64,000 nt of DNA from Rhodoferax ferrireducens (GTDB lineage Bacteria; Pseudomonadota; Gammaproteobacteria; Burkholderiales; Burkholderiaceae_C). The position numbers and the translations under genes are program-made. Below, piece after piece: positions 34,693 through 43,894 of the stretch. Location: contig NZ_QEII01000315.1 in assembly GCF_003347515.1 (NCBI RefSeq), forward strand, positions 186,001 through 250,000, read 5' to 3'. Every line of letters begins with the position of its first letter. Within the stretch, counting starts at the first letter, position 1. The notes beneath the pieces are model-generated. The model was not told where the DNA came from and did not search any database. It saw only the letters and a list, made by a program, of their open reading frames with translations.

Positions 34693-35763
34693 TCAGCGAA
34701 GTGCGGGAATCGATTGTAGCGCGTGCACGGCACCTGCCCCGATCGATGCGCCGAAACGCTTGACGAGGCGTTCCGCCACGTTTTCACGGCGGGTGTAATC
34801 AATGATTTCCTCGGCCTTGACGATTTCGCGTGCCACGAAATCAAGATTGCCCAACTGGTCTGCCAATCCGAGTTCAATCGCCTGCTGGCCACTCCAGAAC
34901 AAGCCACTGAAGGTTTCGGGTGTTTCTTTCAGGCGGCTGCCACGGCCGGCCTTGACCACGTCGATGAACTGTTTATGAATCTGGTTCAGCATGGTTTGGG
35001 CAAAAACCCGCTGGTTGTCGGTCTGCGGGCTGAACGGATCCAGAAAACCCTTGTTTTCGCCCGCCGTCATCAGCCGGCGCTCCACGCCCAGTTTTTCCAT
35101 CAGGCCGGTAAAGCCGAATCCATCCATCAGCACGCCGATGCTGCCAACGATGCTGGCTTTATCGACAAATATCTTGTCGGCCGCCACGGCAATGTAATAA
35201 GCAGCCGATGCACAGGACTCTTCCACGACCGCATACACGGGCTTCTTGTGCTTGAGTTTCAGGCGTTTGATCTCATCATTGATGATGCCGGCCTGCACCG
35301 GGCTGCCGCCTGGCGAATTGATCAAAAGGACCACGGCCTGGGCACCCGCGTCTTCAAACGCGCCACGCAAGGCCGTCACAACCAGCTCTGCACTGGCGTC
35401 CGCCCCGGAGGCAATTTCACCCTTGATTTCCACCACCGCCGTATGCGGCGTCGAGGCATCCTGGGATGGACCATTGCGACTGATCACAACCCAAGCCAGG
35501 AGAATAAAGAAAGCCAGCCAGGCCAGGCGCACGAAACTGCGCCAGCGACGTGCCAGCCGCTGCTCGTTGAGCGACGCAAACACCAGCTTTTCCAGTGTGG
35601 CACGCTCCCAGCCCGGGCCGTCGATCGGGCTCTTGCTTGCTTCGTTTTTTGTAGCACCTGTCTCACTATTGACGTTGGCTGAAGCCTGATTTGATATCAA
35701 ATCAGGCTCACGGGGCGCCCCCGACTGTTCAGGGGATTTCTCGGGGATAAGGGGGTCGGTCAT
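34693..35763 (-). CDS. sppA: S49-family signal-peptide-peptidase-like protease (SppA type)
   Basis: Membrane-anchored Ser/Lys protease that degrades leftover signal peptides or membrane peptides. The 356-aa protein has a long hydrophilic N-terminus, one transmembrane helix (LAWLAFFILLAWVVI), then the S49 core with LLINSPGGSPVQAG, the Ser motif ESCASAAYYIAVAADKI and DKASIVGSIGV. Residues about 20-28 are encoded by a 26-bp perfect palindrome. It is 1 nt from the Rieske gene. Confidence 0.9.
   Translation of the reverse strand: MTDPLIPEKSPEQSGAPREPDLISNQASANVNSETGATKNEASKSPIDGPGWERATLEKLVFASLNEQRLARRWRSFVRLAWLAFFILLAWVVISRNGPSQDASTPHTAVVEIKGEIASGADASAELVVTALRGAFEDAGAQAVVLLINSPGGSPVQAGIINDEIKRLKLKHKKPVYAVVEESCASAAYYIAVAADKIFVDKASIVGSIGVLMDGFGFTGLMEKLGVERRLMTAGENKGFLDPFSPQTDNQRVFAQTMLNQIHKQFIDVVKAGRGSRLKETPETFSGLFWSGQQAIELGLADQLGNLDFVAREIVKAEEIIDYTRRENVAERLVKRFGASIGAGAVHALQSIPALR
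35683..35708. repeat. 26-bp perfect palindrome in the 5' end of sppA
   Basis: AGCCTGATTTGAT followed directly by ATCAAATCAGGCT, with no spacer. It encodes the segment EPDLISNQAS in the non-conserved N-terminus. It could be a regulator site or a repeat remnant. Confidence 0.8.
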
Positions 35764-35764
35764 T

Positions 35765-36130
35765 TCAAAACTCTAGGGATTTCAGGTTATGGGCAGTATG
35801 CCAGTGCACGACGCCATCAAACTCGGATGTGTCAATCTTTATCAAGCCACCGCGACACGGGCCACCGCGGCAAGCGCCGGTTTGCGGTTGGTAGATGGCA
35901 CCATGCGTGGCACACATCAGCCAGTGGCCTGTGCTGTCAAAAAAGCGGTTGGGTTGGTAATCCAGCTCCATGGGCACATGGGCACAACGGTTCAGGTACG
36001 CGTACACCTGACCCTGGTATCGAATGGCGAAAGCGCGACAGGTCTGAGCGCAATAGGTCACATCAAACGGAACGGCTTCGCCGCTATCGGAAAGATCAGC
36101 TGAATTGCACAGGGGAACGAACTGCGTCAT
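35765..36130 (-). CDS. Rieske [2Fe-2S] ferredoxin-like protein
   Basis: A 121-aa soluble protein with the two Rieske ligand pairs CAHVP (CxH) and CATHG (CxxH), spaced by 22 residues. It resembles small Rieske proteins encoded near sppA and HAD genes in Burkholderiales. Its redox partner is not evident here. Confidence 0.88.
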   Translation of the reverse strand: MTQFVPLCNSADLSDSGEAVPFDVTYCAQTCRAFAIRYQGQVYAYLNRCAHVPMELDYQPNRFFDSTGHWLMCATHGAIYQPQTGACRGGPCRGGLIKIDTSEFDGVVHWHTAHNLKSLEF

Positions 36131-36153
36131 AGAGGGTGGAGCGCCGACGCCTG

Positions 36154-36840
36154 TCAGGCGTTGACCAGCAGCCAGTCGTGCAGTTCAGGCACTGAATGGG
36201 CGACAAAACGGGGATTCAGAACATGGAATGCGTCAGGCTCATGGGCACCGTAGCTCACTCCCACGCTGGGGCAGCCTGCATTGAGGGCCATCTGCAAGTC
36301 ATGCGTGGTGTCGCCAATCATCAGCGTGCGTGCCGGCTCCACACCAAATTCGCGCATCAACTCCTGCAACATACGGGGATGCGGCTTGCCCGCCGTTTCA
36401 TCGGCCGTGCGCGATCCGTCGAACACGCCTTGAAGCTCCACCGCCTGCAGAGCTTCATCCAGTCCCTGCCGGCTTTTGCCGGTGGCCACGGTCAGACAGT
36501 GCTGGCGCGATTTCAGATCGGACAGCATGCGCAGAACCCCATCAAACAGGCTGATGTCATTTTGGTGGTTCATGTAGTGGTGGCGATAGCGGGTGATGAG
36601 CTCGGGATATTTGGCTTCCGGCAAATCAGGTGCGGCATGCGCCAGGGCCTGCGTCAAGCTCATGCCGATCACAAAAGCGGCATCTCTGTCGCTCGGCACC
36701 AGCCCGCCCACATCGCGCACCGCGTTTTGAATGCAGCGGGTGATGATGGCGGTGGAATCAAACAGCGTGCCGTCCCAGTCAAAAGCAATCAGATCGAATT
36801 GACGAGATACGCGTGTTTCAGGATGAAGAGGGGGCAGCAT
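36154..36840 (-). CDS. HAD-superfamily hydrolase, phosphoglycolate phosphatase-like
   Basis: A 228-aa protein with the HAD motif FDWDGTLFDST (two Asp), motif II (LTVATGKSRQG), and motif IV MIGDTTHDLQMALNAG. Similar to Gph/YjjG-type phosphatases; the substrate is not proven. It overlaps the end of rluC by 23 nt. Confidence 0.88.
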   Translation of the reverse strand: MLPPLHPETRVSRQFDLIAFDWDGTLFDSTAIITRCIQNAVRDVGGLVPSDRDAAFVIGMSLTQALAHAAPDLPEAKYPELITRYRHHYMNHQNDISLFDGVLRMLSDLKSRQHCLTVATGKSRQGLDEALQAVELQGVFDGSRTADETAGKPHPRMLQELMREFGVEPARTLMIGDTTHDLQMALNAGCPSVGVSYGAHEPDAFHVLNPRFVAHSVPELHDWLLVNA

Positions 36841-37852
36841 GGGTCACAAACGCGTCAAGTTCAGAGGGTAGTTGGGCCAGCAATTCCACACGTTCGCCGC
36901 TGACCGGGTGGTTGAACTGCAAACGCCAGGCATGCAGGAACATGCGCTTGAGGGAGGGCAGTTTTCCGGCCCGCAGCAGCGTCTTGTTCAGTTCAAAGTC
37001 GCCGTATTTGTCATCGCCCGCAATCGGATGGCCTTCGCTGGCTAGGTGAACGCGGATTTGATGGGTGCGTCCGGTCTTGATGGTGACCTCAAGCAAGGTA
37101 AAAGCGGTGGCGTTCGTCCCCCTGACTTTCACCAGCGTCACGGAAGGCATGCCGTTGGGATCATCCCGGGACACCACCTTGACGCGCCGTTCACCGGCGT
37201 TGCCCTCCTTGCCGTCCAGCAGGTATTTGTGCAGCGGTTTGTCCAGCACCTTCTTGTTGCCAGGCCAACGCCCAACGACGAGCGCCAGATAAGTCTTACC
37301 AGTTTCGCGCTCGCGAAACTGGTCTTGCAGGCTTGTCAGGGCGCTTCTCTTTTTGGCAATCAGCAAAATGCCGCTGGTGTCCCGGTCCAACCGGTGCACC
37401 AGTTCCAGGAATTTGGCCTGGGGCCGGGCCATGCGCAATTGTTCGATAACGCCAAAACTCACACCCGAGCCGCCGTGAACCGCCACGCCCGCCGGTTTGT
37501 CGATTGCAATCAGGTGATCATCTTCAAAAAGTATGGGGAAGTCACGGGCAGGCGCTCCTCGAGCCATGCCTTGCGCCATGGCCTCGGCTTTTTCAGCCAC
37601 CCGTTCAGAGATCCGTACCGGCGGCAATCGCACCGCATCGCCCGTCGCCACCCGGGAATCAGCCGACGCCCGCCCCTTGTTCACCCGCACTTCACCACTG
37701 CGGATAATGCGGTAGACGTGGGTTTTGGGCACGCCCTTAAGGTGGCGCATCAGAAAATTGTCCAGCCGTTGGCCCGCAGAATCTTCATCTACGAGGACCG
37801 TGGTGACCTGTGGGACATGCGGGGCTGGATTGCCCCCTATAATGTGTTTCAC
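36818..37852 (-). CDS. rluC: 23S rRNA pseudouridine synthase RluC
   Basis: Pseudouridylates 23S rRNA at 955/2504/2580-type sites in E. coli. The 344-aa protein has an N-terminal S4 RNA-binding domain (RLDNFLMRHLKGVPKTHVYRIIRSGEVRVN) and the catalytic HRLDRDTSG (Asp nucleophile). It is divergent from rne, as in E. coli. Confidence 0.93.
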   Translation of the reverse strand: MKHIIGGNPAPHVPQVTTVLVDEDSAGQRLDNFLMRHLKGVPKTHVYRIIRSGEVRVNKGRASADSRVATGDAVRLPPVRISERVAEKAEAMAQGMARGAPARDFPILFEDDHLIAIDKPAGVAVHGGSGVSFGVIEQLRMARPQAKFLELVHRLDRDTSGILLIAKKRSALTSLQDQFRERETGKTYLALVVGRWPGNKKVLDKPLHKYLLDGKEGNAGERRVKVVSRDDPNGMPSVTLVKVRGTNATAFTLLEVTIKTGRTHQIRVHLASEGHPIAGDDKYGDFELNKTLLRAGKLPSLKRMFLHAWRLQFNHPVSGERVELLAQLPSELDAFVTHAAPSSS

Positions 37853-38056
37853 TAGCGATGCGCTGTAAGTGGTTGATTTAACGACAAGTTAACTCGCCGT
37901 TTAGGTGGAGTTTAGTTCACCCACCATGACCAGCCCCGCAAGAAGGTCGATGCCGCCATTTGCCTTTGCACGCAAACCTCAAGCCAGATGCTTGCGGTGG
38001 CCTGCAATACGAACGGTCAAGACGACGCCTTGAAATACTGATTCGGAATACCCAAA

Positions 38057-38081
38057 GTTCACAGACAACCCGTCTGTGAAC
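38057..38081 (+). promoter_or_regulatory. Perfect stem-loop in the rne leader
   Basis: GTTCACAGAC, loop AACCC, GTCTGTGAAC: a 10-bp perfect stem without a T-run. It is a candidate counterpart of the leader hairpins used in rne autoregulation. Confidence 0.5.
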
Positions 38082-38170
38082 GGAATGAAGCGAGATGTTT
38101 GTGTTGATGAGCCTGATTCATATATGCCCACGGTGCGTTTTCGCCCCGTTTTTCGGCATGAATTGGCCAT

Positions 38171-38213
38171 CAGCCCCCGTCAAACGGGCGCAACCAGCTA
38201 TTAGTTTAATAGC
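38171..38213 (-). repeat. Dispersed repeat family B copy in rne leader
   Basis: Reverse orientation: CAGCCCCCGTC, then GGGCGCAACCA, then GCTATTAGTTTAATAGC. The last 17 bp are a palindrome. Confidence 0.75.
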
Positions 38214-38374
38214 GCATCCACAACCCAACCTCCTCGCTCCCCTCCACGCGCCAACGCCAAGACTCATTATTTGAGTCTCGGTTCTCCGGCAATTCCTCCT
38301 CACTTCAAAGCGTCAGTTCTGGTATCAAGCGCTCGTCAAGAGCATGTTTGTATTTGAATTGAAGGATGCTACCC

Positions 38375-41300
38375 ATGAAACGGATGCTGATTAACGCCAC
38401 GCAGGCTGAAGAACGCCGCCTGGCCATCGTCGACGGACAAAAACTCCTCGACTACGAAATTGAAATTGAGGGGCGTGAACAGCGCAAGGGCAATATCTAC
38501 AAGGCCGTCGTGACGCGCGTCGAGCCCTCACTGGAAGCCTGTTTTGTGGACTACGGCGAAGATCGCCATGGCTTCCTGCCGTTCAAGGAAATATCGCGCC
38601 AGTATTTCCAGCAAGGCGTGGCTGTCGGCCAGGCCCGCATCCAGGACGCCATCCGCGAAGGCCAGGAACTGCTGGTCCAGGTCGAAAAGGAAGAGCGCGG
38701 CAACAAGGGCGCGGCCCTGACCACCTTCGTTTCGCTGGCCGGCCGCTACGTGGTGCTGATGCCCAACAACCCGCGCGGTGGCGGTGTCTCGCGCCGGATC
38801 GAAGGCGAAGACCGCGCTGACCTCAAAGAAGCGCTGGAACAGCTCGAATACCCCAACGGCATGAGCATCATTGCGCGTACCGCCGGCATTGGCCGCAGCG
38901 CGCCTGAACTGCAATGGGATCTGAACTACCTGCTTAAACTGTGGACCGCCATTGACGGTGCCGCCAAAGGGGGCAAGGGCGCTTACCTGATTTACCAGGA
39001 ATCCTCGCTGGTGATTCGCGCCATTCGCGACTACTTCAACAACGACATCGGCGACATCCTGATCGACACCGACGACGTGTACGAACAGGCCCAGCAGTTC
39101 ATGGCGCACGTCATGCCAGAACACGCTGCCCGTGTGAAGCGCTACCGCGACGATGCGCCGCTGTTCAGCCGCTTCCAGATCGAGCACCAAATCGAATCGG
39201 CCTATGCCCGCACCGTGCAACTGCCGAGCGGCGGCGCCATCGTGATTGACCATACCGAAGCGCTGGTTTCGGTGGACGTGAATTCGGCCCGCGCCATCAA
39301 GGGTGGCGACATCGAAGAAACCGCCACCCGCACCAACCTGGAAGCCGCCGACGAAGTGGCGCGCCAGATGCGCCTGCGCGATCTGGGTGGCCTGATCGTG
39401 ATCGACTTTATCGACATGGAAGAAAGCCGCAACCGCCGCGACGTCGAAAACCGCCTGCGCGACGCGCTGCGGCAAGACCGCGCCCGCGTCCAGTTCGGCA
39501 CCATCAGCAAATTTGGCCTGATGGAAATGAGCCGCCAGCGCCTGCGCCCTGCGCTGAGCGAAGGCGCTTCCATCCCCTGCCCGCGTTGCGGCGGCTCCGG
39601 CCACATCCGTGACACGGAATCCAGTGCACTGCAGATCCTGCGCATCATCCAGGAAGAATCCCTCAAGGACAACACGGCGTCGGTGCTGTGCCAGGTCCCG
39701 GTTGAAGTTGCTTCCTTCCTGCTGAACGAAAAGCGCACCGAGATCGCCAAGATCGAACTCAAGCAGCGCATCAACGTGCTGATGGTGCCTAACAAAACGC
39801 TGGAAACACCGAACTACAAGCTTGAGCGCCTGAAGCACGACGACCCGCGTCTGGACAATATTGAAGCCAGCTACAAGATGGCTGATGACATGGAAGATCC
39901 GACGTCGGTGACGCGTCGCTCGCAAGAGCCGACCAACAAACAGACACCGATCATCAAAGGCGTGTTGCCCGATGCACCGGCGCCCGTGGCGATCCCGAAA
40001 CCCGAGCCAGTCAAGCCAGTCGCCACTGCTCCGCGCGCCGCGCCCCGGCCTGTCCCCGTTGCGGCAGCGCCTGCGCCGGCCGATAAAGGCTTCTTTGGCT
40101 GGATCAAAAATCTGTTTGCCACTGAGCCCGCACCCGCGCCGCAAGCCAAACCCGAGGTCGAGGTCAGCAAGGACGACAAGCGCGAGGGTCGCGGCGGCCG
40201 TGATGGCGCCCGTCGCAATGAGCCCCGTGGCGACGCACGTCCCGAAGGGCGCGACGAGGCCCGTGGGGGTCGTGGTGCGCGTGGCGGCAGCGGCGAAGGT
40301 CGCGGCGATGGCCGGGGTGGTCGCGGCGGCCGGGGTGGCCGTGGCGAACGTCCGGCGCAAGGTCAACGCGAACGCTTCGATGCCGAAGGCAAACCTATCA
40401 TGGTGGAAGCGGGTACAAGCTTTGCCCAAGCCCCGGCGAATGCGCCGGGTCAGGATGCACCTCGCAATGAACAGGGGCAGGAACGTCCCCAGCGTGGCGG
40501 GCGCGGTGAGCGCAATAGCCGCGGTGACCGAGGTCGCAACGAACGCACCGACAACGTCGAACAGGGCGCCCCATCTGAACGCGGCGAACCGCGGGCAGAC
40601 GGCCGCAATGAGCGCCGGCCCGATCGCAACCGTCGTCCTGACGAAAACGCAAGAACTGAGGCATCCACTGGGGAAGGCAACCGCAGCAATGCAGATGCCG
40701 TAACCACCCCGGTTGAGCGTACAGCGCCCGTGCTGAACGATGCAGCGTCAGGCGCCGATCACGGCAATGGCACTGTTGAAGTAGCAGCACGTCCTGAAGG
40801 CAGCGAGACACGCGAAAAACGCTCACGCGATCGCTATGGTCGTGAACGCGCTCCCCGTGCCGACCGTCCCGAGCAGACTGATCGTCAGGAACGGCCCGCG
40901 CGTGACAGCCAGCCTGCGCCCGAACAGACGGCAGAAGAGCCGCGCCGGTCCTACTTCAGCACCAGCACTGAAACCCCAGCGCCGACACCGGTGGTCGAGC
41001 CAGCGCCAATGCAAGCTGCCGATGCAGCACAGCAAGCCCCAATCCTGGTCGCACCAGCACCAAAGGCACCCGTACCTGCGCCAGCGCCGGTCGTTGCAGC
41101 GCCGGTCGTTGCACCAGTGGTCGCGCGAGTCCATGCGCCAGTCGCTGCCGCTGCAACCGGCATGCCCAAACTGCAGCCCTTTGTTCTACCTCTGTCTGAG
41201 TTGGCGCAAGTGGCCGAGAGTTCCGGCCTGAGCTGGGTGAACTCGAACGCAGAGAAAATCGCTGCCGTGCAGGCCGCCATCGCGTCTGAGCCCAAGGAGA

Positions 41301-41410
41301 TTCGCGTGCCGCGCGAACGGCCCGCTGCCGTGCAAATTGAGGAAGCTCCGCTGGTCTTGGTGGAAACAAAACGCGATTTGCGCGACGTGACCTTGCCTTT
41401 CGAGCAGTAA
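38375..41410 (+). CDS. rne: Ribonuclease E
   Basis: Main mRNA-decay and RNA-processing endonuclease and degradosome scaffold. The catalytic half begins MKRMLINATQAEERRLAIVDG and has the S1 domain (GNIYKAVVTRVEPSLEACFVDYG), the DNase I-like metal Asp residues (VSVDVNSARA, VIDFIDM) and the Zn-link CPRCGGSG. The second half is a disordered, Arg/Gly/Pro-rich scaffold with RGGRGGRGGRG and Ala/Pro repeats, ending in a short conserved helix (LPLSELAQVAESSGLSWVNSN). The start at 38375 has AAGGA 9 nt upstream, better than the ATG at 38366. Confidence 0.96.
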   Translation: MKRMLINATQAEERRLAIVDGQKLLDYEIEIEGREQRKGNIYKAVVTRVEPSLEACFVDYGEDRHGFLPFKEISRQYFQQGVAVGQARIQDAIREGQELLVQVEKEERGNKGAALTTFVSLAGRYVVLMPNNPRGGGVSRRIEGEDRADLKEALEQLEYPNGMSIIARTAGIGRSAPELQWDLNYLLKLWTAIDGAAKGGKGAYLIYQESSLVIRAIRDYFNNDIGDILIDTDDVYEQAQQFMAHVMPEHAARVKRYRDDAPLFSRFQIEHQIESAYARTVQLPSGGAIVIDHTEALVSVDVNSARAIKGGDIEETATRTNLEAADEVARQMRLRDLGGLIVIDFIDMEESRNRRDVENRLRDALRQDRARVQFGTISKFGLMEMSRQRLRPALSEGASIPCPRCGGSGHIRDTESSALQILRIIQEESLKDNTASVLCQVPVEVASFLLNEKRTEIAKIELKQRINVLMVPNKTLETPNYKLERLKHDDPRLDNIEASYKMADDMEDPTSVTRRSQEPTNKQTPIIKGVLPDAPAPVAIPKPEPVKPVATAPRAAPRPVPVAAAPAPADKGFFGWIKNLFATEPAPAPQAKPEVEVSKDDKREGRGGRDGARRNEPRGDARPEGRDEARGGRGARGGSGEGRGDGRGGRGGRGGRGERPAQGQRERFDAEGKPIMVEAGTSFAQAPANAPGQDAPRNEQGQERPQRGGRGERNSRGDRGRNERTDNVEQGAPSERGEPRADGRNERRPDRNRRPDENARTEASTGEGNRSNADAVTTPVERTAPVLNDAASGADHGNGTVEVAARPEGSETREKRSRDRYGRERAPRADRPEQTDRQERPARDSQPAPEQTAEEPRRSYFSTSTETPAPTPVVEPAPMQAADAAQQAPILVAPAPKAPVPAPAPVVAAPVVAPVVARVHAPVAAAATGMPKLQPFVLPLSELAQVAESSGLSWVNSNAEKIAAVQAAIASEPKEIRVPRERPAAVQIEEAPLVLVETKRDLRDVTLPFEQ

Positions 41411-41448
41411 GGGCTCGGTAAGCCAAGCAGCTGCCCTCGCGGGCAGCC

Positions 41449-41480
41449 ACAAAAAAAGGCACTTCAAGTGCCCTTTTTTA
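41449..41480. terminator. Bidirectional terminator between rne and the GGDEF gene
   Basis: AAAAAAAGGCACTTCAAGTG followed by CCCTTTTTTA: stem GGCAC/GTGCC with a TTCAA loop, an A-run on one side and a T-run on the other. It suits both convergent genes. Confidence 0.8.
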
Positions 41481-41497
41481 CGCCCCGGTCATCCCGA

Positions 41498-42571
41498 TCA
41501 AAAAAGGTCTACACCCCCAACCTTGGCCACCTCTCCAAAGTAACCCCGACGAACCAGGCCAAGGTGGCTGCATACCTTGTTGTGGCCGCTTCGTCGCGCA
41601 AAATCAACCGCCCGCTCGGTCTTCTCAAGCGCGCTGCTGGGGGAGTCGTCCGCCATCACACTGGTAAAACCGCAGCTGACCGTCAGCCGGCCCACCTGCG
41701 GGAAATTGAACTTTTCGACATTGGTGCGAAAACGCTCGAACGCTGCCAGCACCAAGGCTTCATCGGGGCAGTGCATCAACACGCCAAAATGCTCCGCGCC
41801 GAAACGGTATATGCGGTCATAGGTACGAAAGGTGTTGTTCATCACGCGCGCCACCAGCAACAACACCTCTTCGGCAATCAGATGACCATGTTTGTCATTG
41901 ATCAACCCAAAGTTGTCAATGGTCGCCGATCCCAGCCAGTAATTGGCCGGCACACGGTGGCGGCGTTCCGGATCCAGCCCTTTGGGTGATCCTGCCGTCT
42001 TTGGATCGCCGATGACCCCGTCGAGCTCTTCCAGAACCGCGCTGTAAAACGCGTCATCGAGTGACTTGCGGTTTAGCAAACCAGTCAGTGCGTCGCGGTC
42101 GCTGTACTCCAGCAGGGAGTACATATTGCGGTAAATACGGCGCAGCTGTTCTATCGTCAGAATCGCTTCCGGGGTCAGGGTGGCGCCCGAATGCACCTCG
42201 ATCACGCCTTCGTCGTCCTTGCGCGAATCGGAAAACAAGGGCAGCATGTTGATTCGCGGTCCCTCTTCCCCGGCCCAGGCGATTTCAACTATTTCACGGC
42301 GCTGAAGACACTTGAGCCGATCCGGCGCATCGTCCAGGCGCGGCAAGGTCTCAAAATCCACCCGCATGGGATCGACGACCTTGCCACCACCCTTGGCATC
42401 CAGACGGGCCACTTCGAGCCATCGCTTTTCACCCTCAAAACTCATGACACGCGCAATGACGATGCGCTGGATGGGAAGCAGATCAATCAGCGCCTTGGAC
42501 AGCGTGAGTTCCAGTAAATCCCGATCACGATGGTCGGTCAGCTTCAGAATGTGTTCGATCAGGGTAGTCAT
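41498..42571 (-). CDS. GGDEF-domain protein with degenerate active site
   Basis: A 357-aa soluble protein: an N-terminal ~170-residue region with sensor-like helices (ELTLSKALIDLLPIQRIVIARV) and a C-terminal GGDEF domain (DALTGLLNRKSLDDAF... IDNFGLINDKHGHLIAEEVL). The signature reads FGAEHF in place of RYGGEEF, so the second Gly and the catalytic Glu are lost. It probably binds nucleotide or acts structurally rather than making cyclic di-GMP. The start MTTLIEH at 42571 is the first Met before conserved-looking sequence. Confidence 0.82.
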   Translation of the reverse strand: MTTLIEHILKLTDHRDRDLLELTLSKALIDLLPIQRIVIARVMSFEGEKRWLEVARLDAKGGGKVVDPMRVDFETLPRLDDAPDRLKCLQRREIVEIAWAGEEGPRINMLPLFSDSRKDDEGVIEVHSGATLTPEAILTIEQLRRIYRNMYSLLEYSDRDALTGLLNRKSLDDAFYSAVLEELDGVIGDPKTAGSPKGLDPERRHRVPANYWLGSATIDNFGLINDKHGHLIAEEVLLLVARVMNNTFRTYDRIYRFGAEHFGVLMHCPDEALVLAAFERFRTNVEKFNFPQVGRLTVSCGFTSVMADDSPSSALEKTERAVDFARRSGHNKVCSHLGLVRRGYFGEVAKVGGVDLF

Positions 42572-42596
42572 ATATTTTGGATGATAGCCCTGAATT

Positions 42597-43892
42597 TCAC
42601 ACAAGTCGCGCGGTTGCCGCCTTTGCCGCGTTTTGCCAGGATCGCGTCGAAGCTTCGACATCACCCCGTCGCTCGGCCAATTCAGCCAGCGCGGCCCAGG
42701 CATTTCGCTCCAGTTCCGCGTCCTGCAACCTGGGCAATGACTGTTTAAGCAGTTGCTGCGCCTTGCCCCACAGCTGAAGTCGCATGCAGGTGATGCCTGC
42801 CAGGTATTGCAGGGCTGAGTCGGCTGGATTGGCCATCTGCGCCTTCTCGATTCGGGTCAACCATTCTGCTTCTGGTGTATCGGAGGCCGTGGCAAAGCTA
42901 CGTTCCAAAACCTGAATGAGACTGATGCGCTGCGCCTCCGTCAAAGCACCCGGGTGCTCCACCATGCGCTCCCAGATGGGCAGCAACCAGGTGCGGGCCA
43001 GATCGACATTGCCTTCCAGTTTCAACATTCTTTGCGCCGCGGCGATGGCAACCTCCGGTGTCAGCCGCTCCGCCCCTTCCAGCTGATTCCAGACGGATTG
43101 CAGCTGCTCCGGGTCGTACGCCGTCAAAACCAGCTCCAGGGACAGGCCTCGCAAAATGCCCTGCGCAGCCACCTCGGAAAACGCACGGTGTTTGGCCAAC
43201 AGGCGTGCAGTTTCCAGCGCCAGCGGCGTCTGACGCGCCATGCGCGCGGCCTTCAGACGTAGGCGCAGGGCAATGGTTCGCCGGGAGGCGCCTTGTGGAA
43301 GCTCATCCAGCCATTGCAGAGCGGCTTGGGCGTCCTGGTCTTCCAGCGCCCAGCGCGCTGCACGCAACTGCACTGCCTCGCGGGTGCCCTGCGCATCATG
43401 GTGCGATGCCTGGTCCAGCGCCAGACGAAAATGCTCCTCACGCGCAACTTTGTCTTGCAGGGACTGCGCACTTTCGGCGGCCAGCAGATGCGCCAGCGCA
43501 CGCAGACGCCCCGAATAGACCAGTGTTTCGCCGCCGCGCGTCATGGCAGTCTCGCGCGCCAGCACCATCTCCGCGGCTTTCCTGGCCCGAATAAACCGAC
43601 CGGCCAACATATGCGACAGCGCGTCCAGCAAAGCGACATGCATGCCACGCTCCTGATGCTGAATGCGCCAGGAACGCGCGTGGCCTGGCATGGCAAACAA
43701 GGCGGCCAGCGCGCGCGAGGCCACATGCAGGGTGAAGAACAGCAGCGCCAGCAACAGCACCACCAGATTAAGCGACAAGTCCACCCGGTACGGCGGCCAG
43801 AATACGGTGATCGTGCCCTGGTTATTGCCAGCAAAAAGCGCGATGGCAACCGCCATGCCAAACAACGCCAAAAACCATAAGGCGGCCCGCAT
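42597..43892 (-). CDS. hemY: HemY-like inner-membrane TPR protein
   Basis: A 431-aa protein with two N-terminal transmembrane helices (LWFLALFGMAVAIALFAG; LVVLLLALLFFTLHVA) and a TPR-like helical domain. The family follows hemX in hemCDXY operons; it is not an oxidase despite the name, and its role in heme synthesis is not settled. Confidence 0.9.
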   Translation of the reverse strand: MRAALWFLALFGMAVAIALFAGNNQGTITVFWPPYRVDLSLNLVVLLLALLFFTLHVASRALAALFAMPGHARSWRIQHQERGMHVALLDALSHMLAGRFIRARKAAEMVLARETAMTRGGETLVYSGRLRALAHLLAAESAQSLQDKVAREEHFRLALDQASHHDAQGTREAVQLRAARWALEDQDAQAALQWLDELPQGASRRTIALRLRLKAARMARQTPLALETARLLAKHRAFSEVAAQGILRGLSLELVLTAYDPEQLQSVWNQLEGAERLTPEVAIAAAQRMLKLEGNVDLARTWLLPIWERMVEHPGALTEAQRISLIQVLERSFATASDTPEAEWLTRIEKAQMANPADSALQYLAGITCMRLQLWGKAQQLLKQSLPRLQDAELERNAWAALAELAERRGDVEASTRSWQNAAKAATARLV

Positions 43893-43894
43893 GT

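Larger units (their letters stand above)
37853..38374 (+). promoter_or_regulatory. Intergenic region and probable long 5' leader of rne
   Basis: 522 bp between divergent rluC and rne with no credible gene. It contains a perfect 10-bp stem-loop (38057-38081), a family B repeat (38171-38213) and pyrimidine-rich sequence before the start. In E. coli the rne mRNA has a long leader with stem-loops that RNase E itself reads for feedback control. A similar role here is inference. Confidence 0.5.

Noticed and set aside
37979..38303. Short minus-strand open frames in the rne leader
   Set aside because: No ribosome site or recognisable motif; they cross a stem-loop and a family B repeat.
38528..40429. 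633-codon open frame on the minus strand
   Set aside because: Antisense to the rne catalytic half, which is well conserved; no signature in the shadow product.
40180..41150. Arg/Gly and Ala/Pro repeats in rne considered as a tandem repeat array or frameshift
   Set aside because: Low-complexity scaffold sequence is normal for the C-terminal half of RNase E and the frame continues to a conserved end.
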